Source of the DNA: Volvariella volvacea V23
Taxonomy: Eukaryota > Basidiomycota > Agaricomycetes > Agaricales > Pluteaceae
Length of the DNA: 32,714 nt
Assembly: GCA_000349905.1 (NCBI GenBank)
Contig: KB722759.1
Location: 394,206 to 426,919, forward strand
Reading direction: 5' to 3'
Shown: one piece after another, positions 19,449 to 29,800 of the stretch
How the letters are laid out: every line of letters starts with the position of its first letter
Numbering within the stretch: the stretch's first letter is position 1
Notes under the pieces: generated by a model
Seen by the model: the letters and a program-made list of their open reading frames with translations, nothing else
What the model was told of the DNA's origin: nothing
The model's database searches: none
Position numbers and translations under genes: made by a program

Positions 19449-20588
19449 TCACAGATCTGGGTCGGGCCGGGATCCGTATTAGGAGACCACCATAATCGCA
19501 AACCCTCGAGGGGGTGTGGAGGGAGGAGCCCAGAGAGGGCAAAAGAGCAGTTGCTGTAGCTTTTTGTTGGAAGATCGACAATTAAAGGCAAACCGCGGTC
19601 AGAGCTTCTTGTCGAGCTACAATTGCCTCTCGATGGCGACTGTTTAAATTCGTCAAGAGTTCATCAACGAGAATAGACAAAATTCCTTCGGATATTCCTT
19701 AATGGGTGAAAAGGTACTATATGATCCATACGATATACGTGGTCCAAATTTACCGACGTGGATGACAGGGATGACAGAGATGACTTCGAATTTTTGGTGA
19801 ATATCGAAGGATCTACGAGGAAAGTAGGTTCGACCATTTTCAATGTAAATTTGGTTATATGAAGGCGCATACGATAGACAACTACGCCGCACAGAATCCT
19901 GTCAGCGGCATGAAATGGTCATTCTCACAAAAATTTCTGGTATCCAACTATACGGGTGAAATAAGTTCGTCATACATTCGTCATTCCATACAAAGTCAAA
20001 GTTCGAGACTACAAAACTTCCAAAAGCGAAAAACGTAGGGTCACATTAACGAGAAAGTTTAGAAAAGGTTCGTGGTATCGTATGAACATTGCTTATCTAT
20101 GAAGTCCGTGCTAGAATTAATGCGTGTTGTCGTAAACTACTGGATGCGTATGTAGTGCGTATCAGTTTGGTCCATATGTCCTTACCGCAATCATGCCAGG
20201 CCTACGCCAACCATATCCCCAACGCCGCTTTCACCAAACACCCGCCCAAAAACCACAAAAGCAAATAAAACAAAGAAAGAACGAAATGAAAGAAAAGGGT
20301 GCGACAGGGATGAAGTATGCAGGTTTGATAATTTTCAGGAAGGGTTGGTATGGGGTGTACGTGAGATATCTTCAAATACGGACAAAGGATTGCTTGTTTG
20401 AGCGTTCGCGCATCTCGGTCTCAACGTCATGTTACACGTTCCTGAGGGGGATATGGATGAGGCGGATGGGCGGGACCTTGGCGATTGAAGGGATCCTTCA
20501 TTGTTTCGCATTTACGACCCTCGGTGTCCGGGAAAACCAAATAAGGATATAACGATAGGTGATGGTTCGAGATCGAAGGGTGAGGGGG
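19449..20588. other. intergenic region right of the LINE
   Basis: I see no supportable gene. There is a short imperfect tandem repeat of 9 bp (gatgacagg, gatgacaga, gatgact) at 19761-19785. A 119-codon plus-strand frame at 20193-20552 has no motif and lies antisense to the probable 3' end of the next gene. Confidence 0.5.
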
Positions 20589-21399
20589 CTACTGAACCAG
20601 GCGTCCATTAACTTCGGAATTGGCGGATTTCTCGCGTCGAAGCCCTAAACTGCATCCTTCTCGACGGCAGAGCCAAAAGATGGAGAAGACCACTGTGTAC
20701 GTCAAAAGAAGGTTCAATTAAGGTGAGGAAGGAACGTGTAACGGAGGAGGGAGGAGGAAGAGAAGCTCAATGTTCGACTTACGTAGTAGAGAGATCATCC
20801 AAGTCCACGTTGTGGATGCTATGGGAACAAGACACTTGTAGACCCTCGTTTCTCCTCCCTGGCACCAGTACGGAGTTTGCACCGAAATCATAATTGCAAG
20901 GCCTACAGCGAAGGATTGAGATCAACATGACGTAAAGCGAACAATAAACGTACTGAGCCACAGCGGAAGGAGAGCGTATAGAGACCACAGGTGAGGTTGT
21001 TGTTGGTTGAGGAAGTGTTCAGAGTTCGCCTTTCGTTGGAACAGCAGCCTGTAGAAACGAGTGTTGGAATCGAGTGTGGGGACGAAGGGGGGTAACGTAC
21101 AATGTTGCGAGCCACATGAGCGTAAGGGCAGAGAGCGATATTATTAGCCACGGCACGGTGACTGTATGACAACTCGATTAAGAATGGAGCTCAGGAGCCA
21201 TATGATGACTACCACGCACCATAGAATCTATCCCCCTTCCCCTGAAAAATGACCGCAGTCGCCAAGGTGGTCAAGATGTTCACGAACGAAAACACCACAA
21301 TCAACCCTACAGTTCAAAAACCCAACATCAGCTTTTGATGGCCAGAAGAGCGAGGAGTGGCGTACGTGAGAGCATGTTGGATCCTCGCGAAGCTGTCAT
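20589..21399 (-). CDS. predicted four-helix membrane protein, 166 aa, six exons
   Basis: Exons in coding order: 21399-21366, 21306-21220, 21161-21101, 21048-20954, 20902-20783, 20692-20589, total 501 nt. The introns (59, 58, 52, 51, 90 nt) have GT-AG ends. The translation shows four hydrophobic helices: LIVVFSFVNILTTLATAVIF, VPWLIISLSALTLMWLATLL, SLYALLPLWLSLAIMIS and WTWMISLLVVFSIFWLC. Between helices 3 and 4 is a short Cys-containing loop (YWCQGGETRVYKC). This layout resembles tetraspan or MARVEL-like proteins of basidiomycetes, but I cannot name the family. Donor choice at 20953 (gtacgt) was made because it keeps the helix 3 and 4 frames together. The first exon (34 nt) and last intron are the least certain parts. 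No single long open frame reveals this gene. Confidence 0.6.
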
Positions 21400-23007
21400 A
21401 GCGGCGACTGTTGTGGTTGGTGTGAGGTGGTGTGAAGGTGGTGGTAGGGTACGAAGGTGTGCTGCGGAGGTGGTTGTGGTTGAAGCCAAGGAGGGGTAAG
21501 AAAGATATTACGCGATGGTACCCGAAGAGAATAAAGAGAAAAAAGAGAAGGGTTGCAACCTCGAAGTCATGCCACACCCGCTTTAAGTTAATAAAAAAAA
21601 ATTGAAGGTCCGTCGTTGGAACTTTCGACTGCGCATTGTCAGGCATGCATGTAGGATAGATATTAGGCAGGTGAGGCTGTAGATGGTGCTCGGCCCCTGT
21701 TTGATTCCCAACTCTCCCAAGCCCTAGCTGTCAAATCATTTCATATGCGCGTTCTTTGCTTCCATTCAAGTGGCCATGCTCCAATCTATTTGACAAGCTT
21801 CTGTCATGCCACAATCGAGTTCCGCATGCCGGAGCACCCTAACAGTTTTCATACTTCCTAGAACGCAGATTCCAGCTCGGGAGGCAGTGCCACAGTCAAT
21901 GTGAAGTCAAGATTCAGCTCATAAGGTCAGTCTCCCGGAGAGACGATTTACCGAGGCTCTGGGTGCCATCTCAAACGCTCACAAGAGACTCAGCATGTGA
22001 TGGGGGCGGGGGCGATGCAATGGAGCAGCTCGTTAGCCTGGGCTTGGTAGTGGTATCAGGACAACTCCCGCGGCTGCAATTTTCCCATCACCTCTCCGAT
22101 GGTGGCTGTGCTACCCCTGGATGGGCGCCAAGACAGGCGCTTGCGTTCTGCGCAGTGATGGGATGAGGATACTGGGCCGCTGAAGTCAGCAGCCATGACG
22201 AATTACATCGCCAGAGCGCCAATCGTTACCCGCGTGCGGAATGCGATGCAAATTACTCCACCCATGACGTCTCGAAAATGTACTGTATCTCCATATGTGT
22301 TGTGCAAATCGGCCTGCGTTGGCAATAAACCCGAATCGCCATGATCCTTGCCTAGGCCTGGGTCGACGAACAACCCTTTACCCATCCTCTGGTCTGCCAT
22401 CCTGGCGCACTAGGTCCTTGAAGGGCGACAACAGCGCTGATACTCTGAGGACATAGAGTGGCGATGAACTTTTCATACATTTCTCTTAAAACGGCAAGCT
22501 GAGCATAATAAACTTCTTGTCCAAACCATCAATAGTCATAGCAAGATCCGCGGCCCGGCGTCAAGCTCTGCGAGGACGGATGAATCCGTCAGGCGGGAGA
22601 AGTATGACCTAGGGAGACAGCTTGCCTTGTAAAGGATTTCGGCGTTATCTTATCCGCCTCAAGCCTCTGATCTCACGACTTTAGCTGCAGCACTCGTCTT
22701 GCTACAGTGCCAGTTGACTACTGATCTGTTATACCCGCGGACGTATTACGACTGGAGCCATTTCCAGCAAACCTGTATCCAAGCACTTCAACATACCAGC
22801 ACAGCGACTCACGCCAAACCAGAAGCACATCAAGCGGGTAGAACAAATGGCATTGGGCTCAGGCTGTTGACAGTTCTCGTAACCGTTTTATTTGCGTCTG
22901 TAGCAACCAATTTTGCAAGGTGATGCCAGATACGCGCAAACTCCACCAAAGCCGAAACCCCACACCGAGACGTCCAGCTTTTCACGCCGCTTGGTGGACA
23001 TGCTCGT

Positions 23008-23060
23008 GTAATGCATTGGACGACGAACCATTGTCATCGGCTCGTGCTCCAATGCATTAC
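23008..23060. repeat. perfect 13-bp inverted repeat with 27-nt spacer
   Basis: GTAATGCATTGGA (23008-23020) and its exact reverse complement TCCAATGCATTAC (23048-23060) flank a 27-nt loop. Function unknown. It could be a hairpin end of a small mobile element or a paired protein-binding site. Confidence 0.6.
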
Positions 23061-23302
23061 TTGGCCATGGTAAACCCACCCCGCCGTACAAGTGATCCTT
23101 CTCGGTCTCAATCCGAATCCCTGTTGGCACTTCAACTCCGCTGTGATCGCCCTAGTGATTGCTACTGGTATTAACTGCTATCGTTGCGCTAGCACTAGAC
23201 AGATCACTGCATCACGCTCGATGACATTTCAGCCTATCAGCGCTTAGATCAAGCATACAGATGCGCACTTTATGCCCACCAACATACGCACACTACGTGG
23301 AG

Positions 23303-23338
23303 AAATCCGGGAAATTTCACAGGAATATACCCGGATTT
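23303..23338. repeat. 9-bp inverted repeat, 18-nt loop
   Basis: AAATCCGGG at 23303-23311 is complementary to CCCGGATTT at 23330-23338. No tail of T's follows and no gene ends here, so a terminator role is not suggested. Confidence 0.4.
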
Positions 23339-24747
23339 TATCTGGCACAAAGTCTCATCAACCTCGAGTATACCCACGTCCCATGCCCTCGTGCCTCCCA
23401 TGCCTCATGACCTATCATTGGCATCGTGTGCACTATGCAACCCCAGACTAAGGAGCCCACGGCAGGAGTAGGTGAGCATGCCGACGCAAGTTGGAAGTTG
23501 ACGTTGATCCGCTCTTTGATAGACAATTATTGATCGTGGCACAAGGATTTAGGGTGATGTCATACATATGTCGGTTATTATGAGCCTCGTGTCATTCGAC
23601 GGTTGGATGCGGTATATGGAATGTTCTTTTGGGTGTATGGAGATGGCCGTAGATGAAGGGCTTGGGAGTATTTCGCTTGCTATGTTCCTATTCCGTGTTG
23701 CATGTGGAGCGGTCTCTATGGTGAGCAGTATACCAACGGCATTATATATCCCTACGAGACAATCCAGTTCTTAAGCTAGTAGTACCATTAGCAACTGTAG
23801 AGTTTCTGTGCACCCCCACACAAGCAGAAAAGCGCCGACCCTCCTGTAATATGATGCCCCTGGACACACAAGTCCATCTTTGTGTCGAGCAATTTCTGTC
23901 TTGCCACCTTGGCACTTCATCTTGGAAGATGCGAAGTTTTTGCGACCGTGGAGTCTCTACTGCCTATCATAGCGAGCAGTATTTAGTGCCGTGCCAGCAA
24001 GACATGCCTCTCTGTCAAACATTTGAGCTCTAACGGACGCCGAGCGGCTATAGACAATCATCGGATAAATCACTGCTAAACCTTGCACAAAAATTCGAGG
24101 CTCACACATGTGCTTTGACACTATATATTCCCCATTTCGTCTCTTTCAGAGTTTACGCTGACAGTTAATAATACCATAACCATGTGTGCATCAAACGTTA
24201 TGTGCCGAATCCGAGGGAAGGGGGGAGGATTATTTTCGAGGATGATCGAGTTGTGTGCTTATTTTGAATTCGCTCTCCTCGTGGGGTGGGGTAATTGAAG
24301 AACAAAGATCAATAATCATACGTGCTTCAGCAGGACTGATAGAAATCGTACTCTTGTAATTTATCCGACTCGCCAGTGGTGCGGCGACGTCGGTTGGAGG
24401 TTAAACGCTTGTGGATTCTGGATATGTATGATATGTATAGACTGAGGTACAGTAAGATTGAGAGGTCGTGATCCTCGTGATACGATACGGTGATATTTGA
24501 ATGGGGGGTTTAAAATTGGTTTCCTGTTCGTTCCGTGGTGTTGTAGCAATTCAAATCTTTTCAAAAGATACGAGCTAAACCCATTTTTCTTGATAACCCA
24601 GTATTGCAGGCTTAAAGCATGATTTGGGAGAAAACGGTCCATCATACCCACTACACACTTCGAAAGCAATAAAACCTTACAAAGCTTATTTTCCGACATA
24701 CCATTCTTCTCCTCCTAGGCCCCCGAGTCCGAGTCGGATATCCCCAT

Positions 24748-24753
24748 CCCCAC
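24748..24753 (-). promoter_or_regulatory. possible Cre1/CreA-type carbon repression site
   Basis: Read on the minus strand this is GTGGGG, which fits the fungal CreA/Cre1 consensus SYGGRG. It lies about 275 bp upstream of the LPMO start. A six-base match is weak evidence alone; the role would be glucose repression of the cellulolytic gene. Confidence 0.25.
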
Positions 24754-24949
24754 GGGGGGAGAAAAGAAGGACGTCACGGTGCCGTATTCAGCAAACAACT
24801 CATACGGTACTCATCAACTCTAAAACAGTTCTTCATCAACCTCGGAGGATCAGTCAATATTTTTGGGCTTGGATGCTTGGAACATACTCAGCGCTTGAAA
24901 TTGTCCGTCGACCTGAGCCCACTCGGGGGATCCCCAATCTCGAGGGGGG

Positions 24950-24957
24950 TATATAAA
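24950..24957 (+). promoter_or_regulatory. TATA box of the LPMO gene
   Basis: TATATAAA ends 69 bp before the ATG at 25027, directly after a G-rich stretch. Strong consensus and good position for an inducible secreted-enzyme gene. Confidence 0.65.
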
Positions 24958-25026
24958 CCCGTAACCTCGTTGCTCCAAAGCAACCGCAACCCTCCATTAA
25001 CCCACACAAAAGGCCAGCAGCACAAC

Positions 25027-26448
25027 ATGCTCGGACTGCTCAACGTACTCTCGGCCGCAGTCGGCCTTGCCTACCTCGCGCCCAGCGTGCAAGCCCACGG
25101 CGGCGTGCTCTCCTACCGCATCGGGGGGCAATGGTACGAAGGCTGGAAGCCCTACAACTCTCCCGTCGGACAAACGACCATCCAACGGCCCTGGGCTACC
25201 TTGTCAGTACCACCCATCACGCCTCCAGTCGGGGACTGTGACCAACACTGACGCTCGCTTTTTTGCTGTACAGTGACCCGATTTTGGACGCACGCGCGTC
25301 GACGGTGGCGTGTAACAATGATGGGAATCCGGGGCCTAATCAGTTGACAGCCCGGGTGGAGGCTGGGACTGATATTACGGCGTATTGGAATCAGGTTTGG
25401 CCGCATCCTTATGGTCCTATGGTGCGGTACCTCTTCCGATAAAGCACGAATGGTGTTAATTGAGATGCTTAACTGGACAGCTTACGTACCTCGCTCAATG
25501 CCCCGGGTCGACCTGCAACGGTGTCAACGCCAACTCACTTAGATGGGTACGTGGACCACTTATACTGATACAAACACTTTTGAGCTCACGTATGTTGTTG
25601 ATTCGACAGTTCAAGATCGACGAGTCCGGTCTTGTATCGGGGACAGTCGGCTCCGGGACATGGGGCTCTGGGTTGATGATCGCGAACAACAACAGCTGGA
25701 CAAGCACCATCCCCAAGAGTGTTCCGAACGGACACTATTTGATCCGGTTTGAGACGATTGCGTTGCACTCTTTGCCTGCTGTAAGTCTTGATTCATCATC
25801 CCACTCGTCTGGCCCGTTTATTCATGTCGTTGGTGTAGCAACTCTATCCTGAATGCGCACAAATTGAGATTTACAACGGAGGCAGCAGGGCTCCGCTTGC
25901 TTCCGAGTTGGTCTCGTTCCCCGGTGGATACAGCAACAGCGATCCTGGACGTAAGTTCCCTGCAATGACCCTGCAGAAGGCGTTGATGTTAACTTTTAGC
26001 CTACCTCCAGTGACCGTCAACCTTTACACTCAAGAAGCACAACGACAGTGCGCACTCCTTCAAGCATCACGATACGATGTCCACTCACCACGTCTCCCTG
26101 CAGGACCTACTACCCCATCCCTGGGCCTCCTCTCTACGGAAGCGGAGGCACTTCTCCCACTAGCGTATGTCTAAACATCATACCTGCCACCACGTGCTGA
26201 TGTCCATTCTGCAGCCCCCGACGTCCAACCCAGGCTCTACCACGACGACTACGACGACCTCCTCCACCACATCAGCGCCAGCAGGCACCGTCCCTCAATA
26301 CGGCCAATGCGGCGGTATTGGCTACAACGGACCAACCGGATGGTAAGTCTCATTATAGAAACGTGATCCGGGCGCTGATTGGGCTCTGTGCAGTGTCTCG
26401 CCGTTCAGATGCGTCAAGCAGAATGACTACTACTCTCAGTGCTTGTAG
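25027..26448 (+). CDS. AA9 lytic polysaccharide monooxygenase with CBM1, 317 aa
   Basis: Secreted copper enzyme that cleaves cellulose or related glucans by oxidation. Exons: 25027-25202, 25274-25421, 25481-25546, 25610-25780, 25839-25950, 26011-26047, 26104-26164, 26215-26342, 26394-26448, summing to 954 nt. The signal peptide (1-23) ends in PSVQA, leaving His24 as the mature N-terminus, the first ligand of the copper histidine brace. Other expected site residues: His103 (in WPHPYGPM), His183 (in IALHS) and Gln188/Tyr190 (in QLYPECAQ). A Thr/Ser-rich linker leads to a CBM1 (about 283-317: QYGQCGGIGYNGPTG, then CVSPFRCVKQNDYYSQCL) that binds crystalline cellulose. Introns are 50-71 nt. The acceptor at 26010 was chosen over a closer tag because it restores the family motif SDPGLTVN. 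The gene looks intact. Confidence 0.95.
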
Positions 26449-26891
26449 ACACGCGAGTCGGTGTAATTATGTTGTAATTTAGCTTTTGTATTACTATGCA
26501 ATGGTATTTGCAGTTGTTTTCCACGGAGGTAGATGGCTTCCCGGAAAGGAAAGGGCCAACTTACCTTTTTGGCTTGCTTTGAGCTTAGCTCTCCTCGTCG
26601 TCGCCATTCTCCTGCTCGACCTCCACGCCGACGACGGTTGAATCCGCGCAGTGCAGCCGCTTTGCACTCTGTATCTTGTTCTGTGCTATTTCGCCCTGGA
26701 TAAACGCAGTCTCGCACGACTGTGGGGCATGGTTCAACTTGAAAATATCACTTCACCAAGCCCGAAGAAGAACCAGGCACTCCTGTTTTTCTTGTTTTCG
26801 TGACCACTCGAAGCGGTGAGCCTGGCTCTATCGCTCAGCCTTTTTTTCGCTGACCGTCGAGCTAGTCCTCGTATTCTCGCGGGGCCAGTAG
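26449..26891. other. intergenic region, LPMO 3' end and next promoter
   Basis: Tandem genes on the plus strand flank this 443-bp stretch. It should contain the LPMO polyadenylation site and the promoter and leader of the next gene. Only short open frames without motifs are present. Confidence 0.5.
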
Positions 26892-29800
26892 ATGGCGCCT
26901 TCTCTGGGCGCAAAGCACACACCACAAACGCCATCATCAAACACAAAACGCGGTTTTCCTTCTGTTGTCTCTGGCTCGCTCATTCCTTCTGCCATCCGCC
27001 GTCCCTCGTCCCACTCGAATGACCCACCAACGCCCTACCTGTCCGCCACCAACCCCAACTTCTCACCATCCCCGTCCGCGAGCAGCAACTCCATCAACAC
27101 CCCCAGTACGCCCGCACAGAACCAGTCTTCCTCCTCTGGTATCCCCTCTTTTCGTGCCCTACGCTCCCTACTGCCATTCGGCCCTTCCAAAAATGCCAAC
27201 ACCACCCCGAACCCTATCCCTCCCTCCACCCCAGTATCCAACCTTAATGCCTCTATCGGTGCTACTCCTATCCCGAACACAAACACAAGCTCAAGCTCCT
27301 TGCGAAGTCCGTTCAGCGGCTTTGGATCCGTCAGGAGGTCGATACAACGCGACAGAGGCGTCAACGTCCCTGTCACCATCGCCGAAAGCGGAAGACGGGT
27401 CTCCATGTCTGCTATAGCCAGCTCTGCCAAAGAGAAGGAAAAAGACGTATCCGCCATCCCTGTGATTGCCATCGATAGGAGAGCAAGCATGGGCGGAAGT
27501 GAACCTGAACCTGAGCCCGCGATCAGGAAGAGCTCGTCCCTATCCAGACTGGAGACCAGCTCTCTCGCCAGCTCGAGCCACCACACCGTCTCAAGCTCAA
27601 ACTCGCGTTCTGGTGCGGAACTGCTCGGGGAGAAAAGCGCGCTTGCTAAAGGATGTATGTGCCTCTCATTTTTTATTTTTTTCGCGACGCGTTAGTTTAC
27701 TCAAATTGTACATCCACAGATCCTATACTGCGCACACCGTCCCCTGGCCCGCCCCTCCTCGCCGACCACGAGCTCTCCACCATAATCGAAGCCGACAGCT
27801 CTGGCATCAGTCTCATCAAGCACCTTCCTCCCACCCTTTCCACTTCCTACCTCCTCCCCTCCTCCACCACCTCCGCCTCGACCTCTGCGCAACCCTCCCC
27901 CGACCACTCGAGCACCTCCCGGCGACCTCTCCCTCCAAGCCGACACCCCTCGCCCCTGACGTCCCAAATATTCTACAGCCAACACTCGTTTCACGACCAC
28001 GACCACGGTAATGAATCTCATAACGACACCAACGGCCACGGCCACGGCCACGACGACGACTACGGCGACGACAGTCGTATTGTAGAGGGGGATACCTCAG
28101 CCTTGGATCTATCTACATCGCACCTCGACGCGCAGGTTTTAGATGCCCTGAAGGACGCGGCGAACGGTCATTCGGGAGACGCGTGGTTGATGGGGGGAGG
28201 TGAACCTGTTATTGTCGATGCTTCGGAAGAGGAGCCGGAGGACGTGTCTATGTCTATGCGTGTACAGATACATGGAAATGGAAGCTCGATGGAGGAAGAG
28301 GGGCATACGAATCGGACGATTGTGCGGCCGGTGTCTAGCCATGGAGGTGGGGCTGGGGATTACAATATCACGTTTGGAGATGTGGACCCGGAGCTGGCGC
28401 AGCTGTTGAGCCCGAACCGGCTCTCGGCTGGCGGTGCTGCAGGAACAGGCTCGAGGTCGAACTCGCGCCCCGGCTCGCTATTCGCAAATGAGCAGCTCCC
28501 ACAACCGGCATCGCTCCAGCCTTCGTTCGCGGTTCTGCCACCCAAGTTGTCGTCGGCGTCGATGACGTCGTTGACGGCTTCGCAGGTTTCGTTGGCGCTG
28601 CCGATGCAGTCGGGCGTGGTGTCGAGGAAGAACACGCCGCCTGCGTCGTCTCCCCTCCCGTTACCTCTCCCTCTCCCTCTGCCGGTCGATTCGGTGTCGT
28701 TGAGGCATAATCCCTCGGTTGTCTCGTTTTCGACGTCCACGCCTCCGCCTTTCACCGGTTCGCATGGGCACATGTTATCTCTGCCTACGACGAATGGTTC
28801 TACAACTGCACGCTCGTTTGTTCCGCATCTTTCTTCTTCCACGGCCTCCTCCGCTGCTGTGGCTACTTCTGCGAGCACACAGCTCCAGTCATCGCCGATG
28901 ATAACAACCACAACCACATCCCCCACATCGACCTTTCCAACGACCCCCTCCGCTCGTGCAGTGCCAGTGCCCGTGCAGGTCCAGTCGTCGCTCCCGAGGT
29001 TGAGTCTCAGCTCGAAACCAGGCGGAGTGGCCTCGCCTACACATCCGCAGCACAAGGTGTCCTCTTCTTCCTCCATGTCAACGTCCACGGCTACGGCTAC
29101 GGCTACATCGTACCTCCCCCTCCCAGTGCCTGTAACCCCAACCCCAACGCCCGCAGCAACAACTTTGACATCTACTACCACCACCCCAGTTTCAACCCCA
29201 GCTTCGACGCTGACACTGACGTCCATTCCGTCCACCTCGGTCTCGCCCTCGCCCTACTATCACCAGCATCAACAGCAGCACCAACACCAACATCCCTACT
29301 CATCAAACTATCAGCCCCCAGCGTCCCCGGATCGACCCCAGTTCCCGTTCCTCGTCCCGGGGATCGGGAGGCGGAATAGGCTGATCACGCCGCCGACGGG
29401 GTCCGGGTCCGCGCCTGTGCCCTTGTTGGGGATGGGTGGTGGTGGGGTTACGCCTGGGAATGTCAGCGGCAGCAGTAACGGCAGTGGTGCGAATGGGATG
29501 GCAAACACGGGTGCTGGTGCGGGTGCGGGTACGAGGTCGAGCACACCGAGCACGGTGCCGAATACACCTGCGAATCCTGATGCGCGGTTCAATTTGAATG
29601 TGAATGGAGGTGGAGGGAGTCCCGGGTCGGTGTTTATATCGCGCGAGGCGTCGGGTTCGAGTTCGGCGTCTGGTGTTGGTGGGAGTTCTGGAAGTGGGTC
29701 TACGTATGCGACTGCTGTCACTTCAGGCAATAACGCTGTTGCGTCGGTTAATGGGAGGAGGTTTGGGACTGCGTCGAGTGTGAATACGAATGCGAGTGCT

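Larger units (their letters stand above)
21400..25026. other. 3.6-kb gene-poor region ending in the LPMO promoter
   Basis: I find no gene I can support between the membrane-protein gene and the LPMO. Open frames are short, unspliced and without motifs. Structured DNA includes the 13-bp inverted repeat at 23008-23060, a 9-bp hairpin at 23303-23338 and a small hairpin at 22575-22590. The last few hundred bases act as the LPMO upstream region. Confidence 0.5.

Noticed and set aside
20193..20552. 119-codon plus-strand open frame.
   Set aside because: Basic, Arg/Gln-rich start without a domain, antisense to the probable 3' end of the membrane-protein gene.
20567..20577. GGTTCGAGATC, resembling a tRNA T-loop.
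   Set aside because: No acceptor stem, anticodon arm or A box can be folded around it.
21314..21646. 110-codon minus-strand open frame with a hydrophobic stretch, covering exon 1 of the four-helix gene.
   Set aside because: It runs in another frame from the spliced model and cannot be joined to the clearly hydrophobic downstream exons.
22699..22923. 74-codon plus-strand frame ending in a hydrophobic stretch.
   Set aside because: No motif, no plausible neighbours to splice to, and no promoter signal.
24182..24298. 38-codon frame starting ATG at 24182 behind a TATA-like sequence near 24122.
   Set aside because: Too short, no motif, and the TATA-like stretch is common in such DNA.
24361..24699. 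112-codon minus-strand open frame upstream of the LPMO.
   Set aside because: No family motif and no splicing partner; likely chance in promoter DNA.
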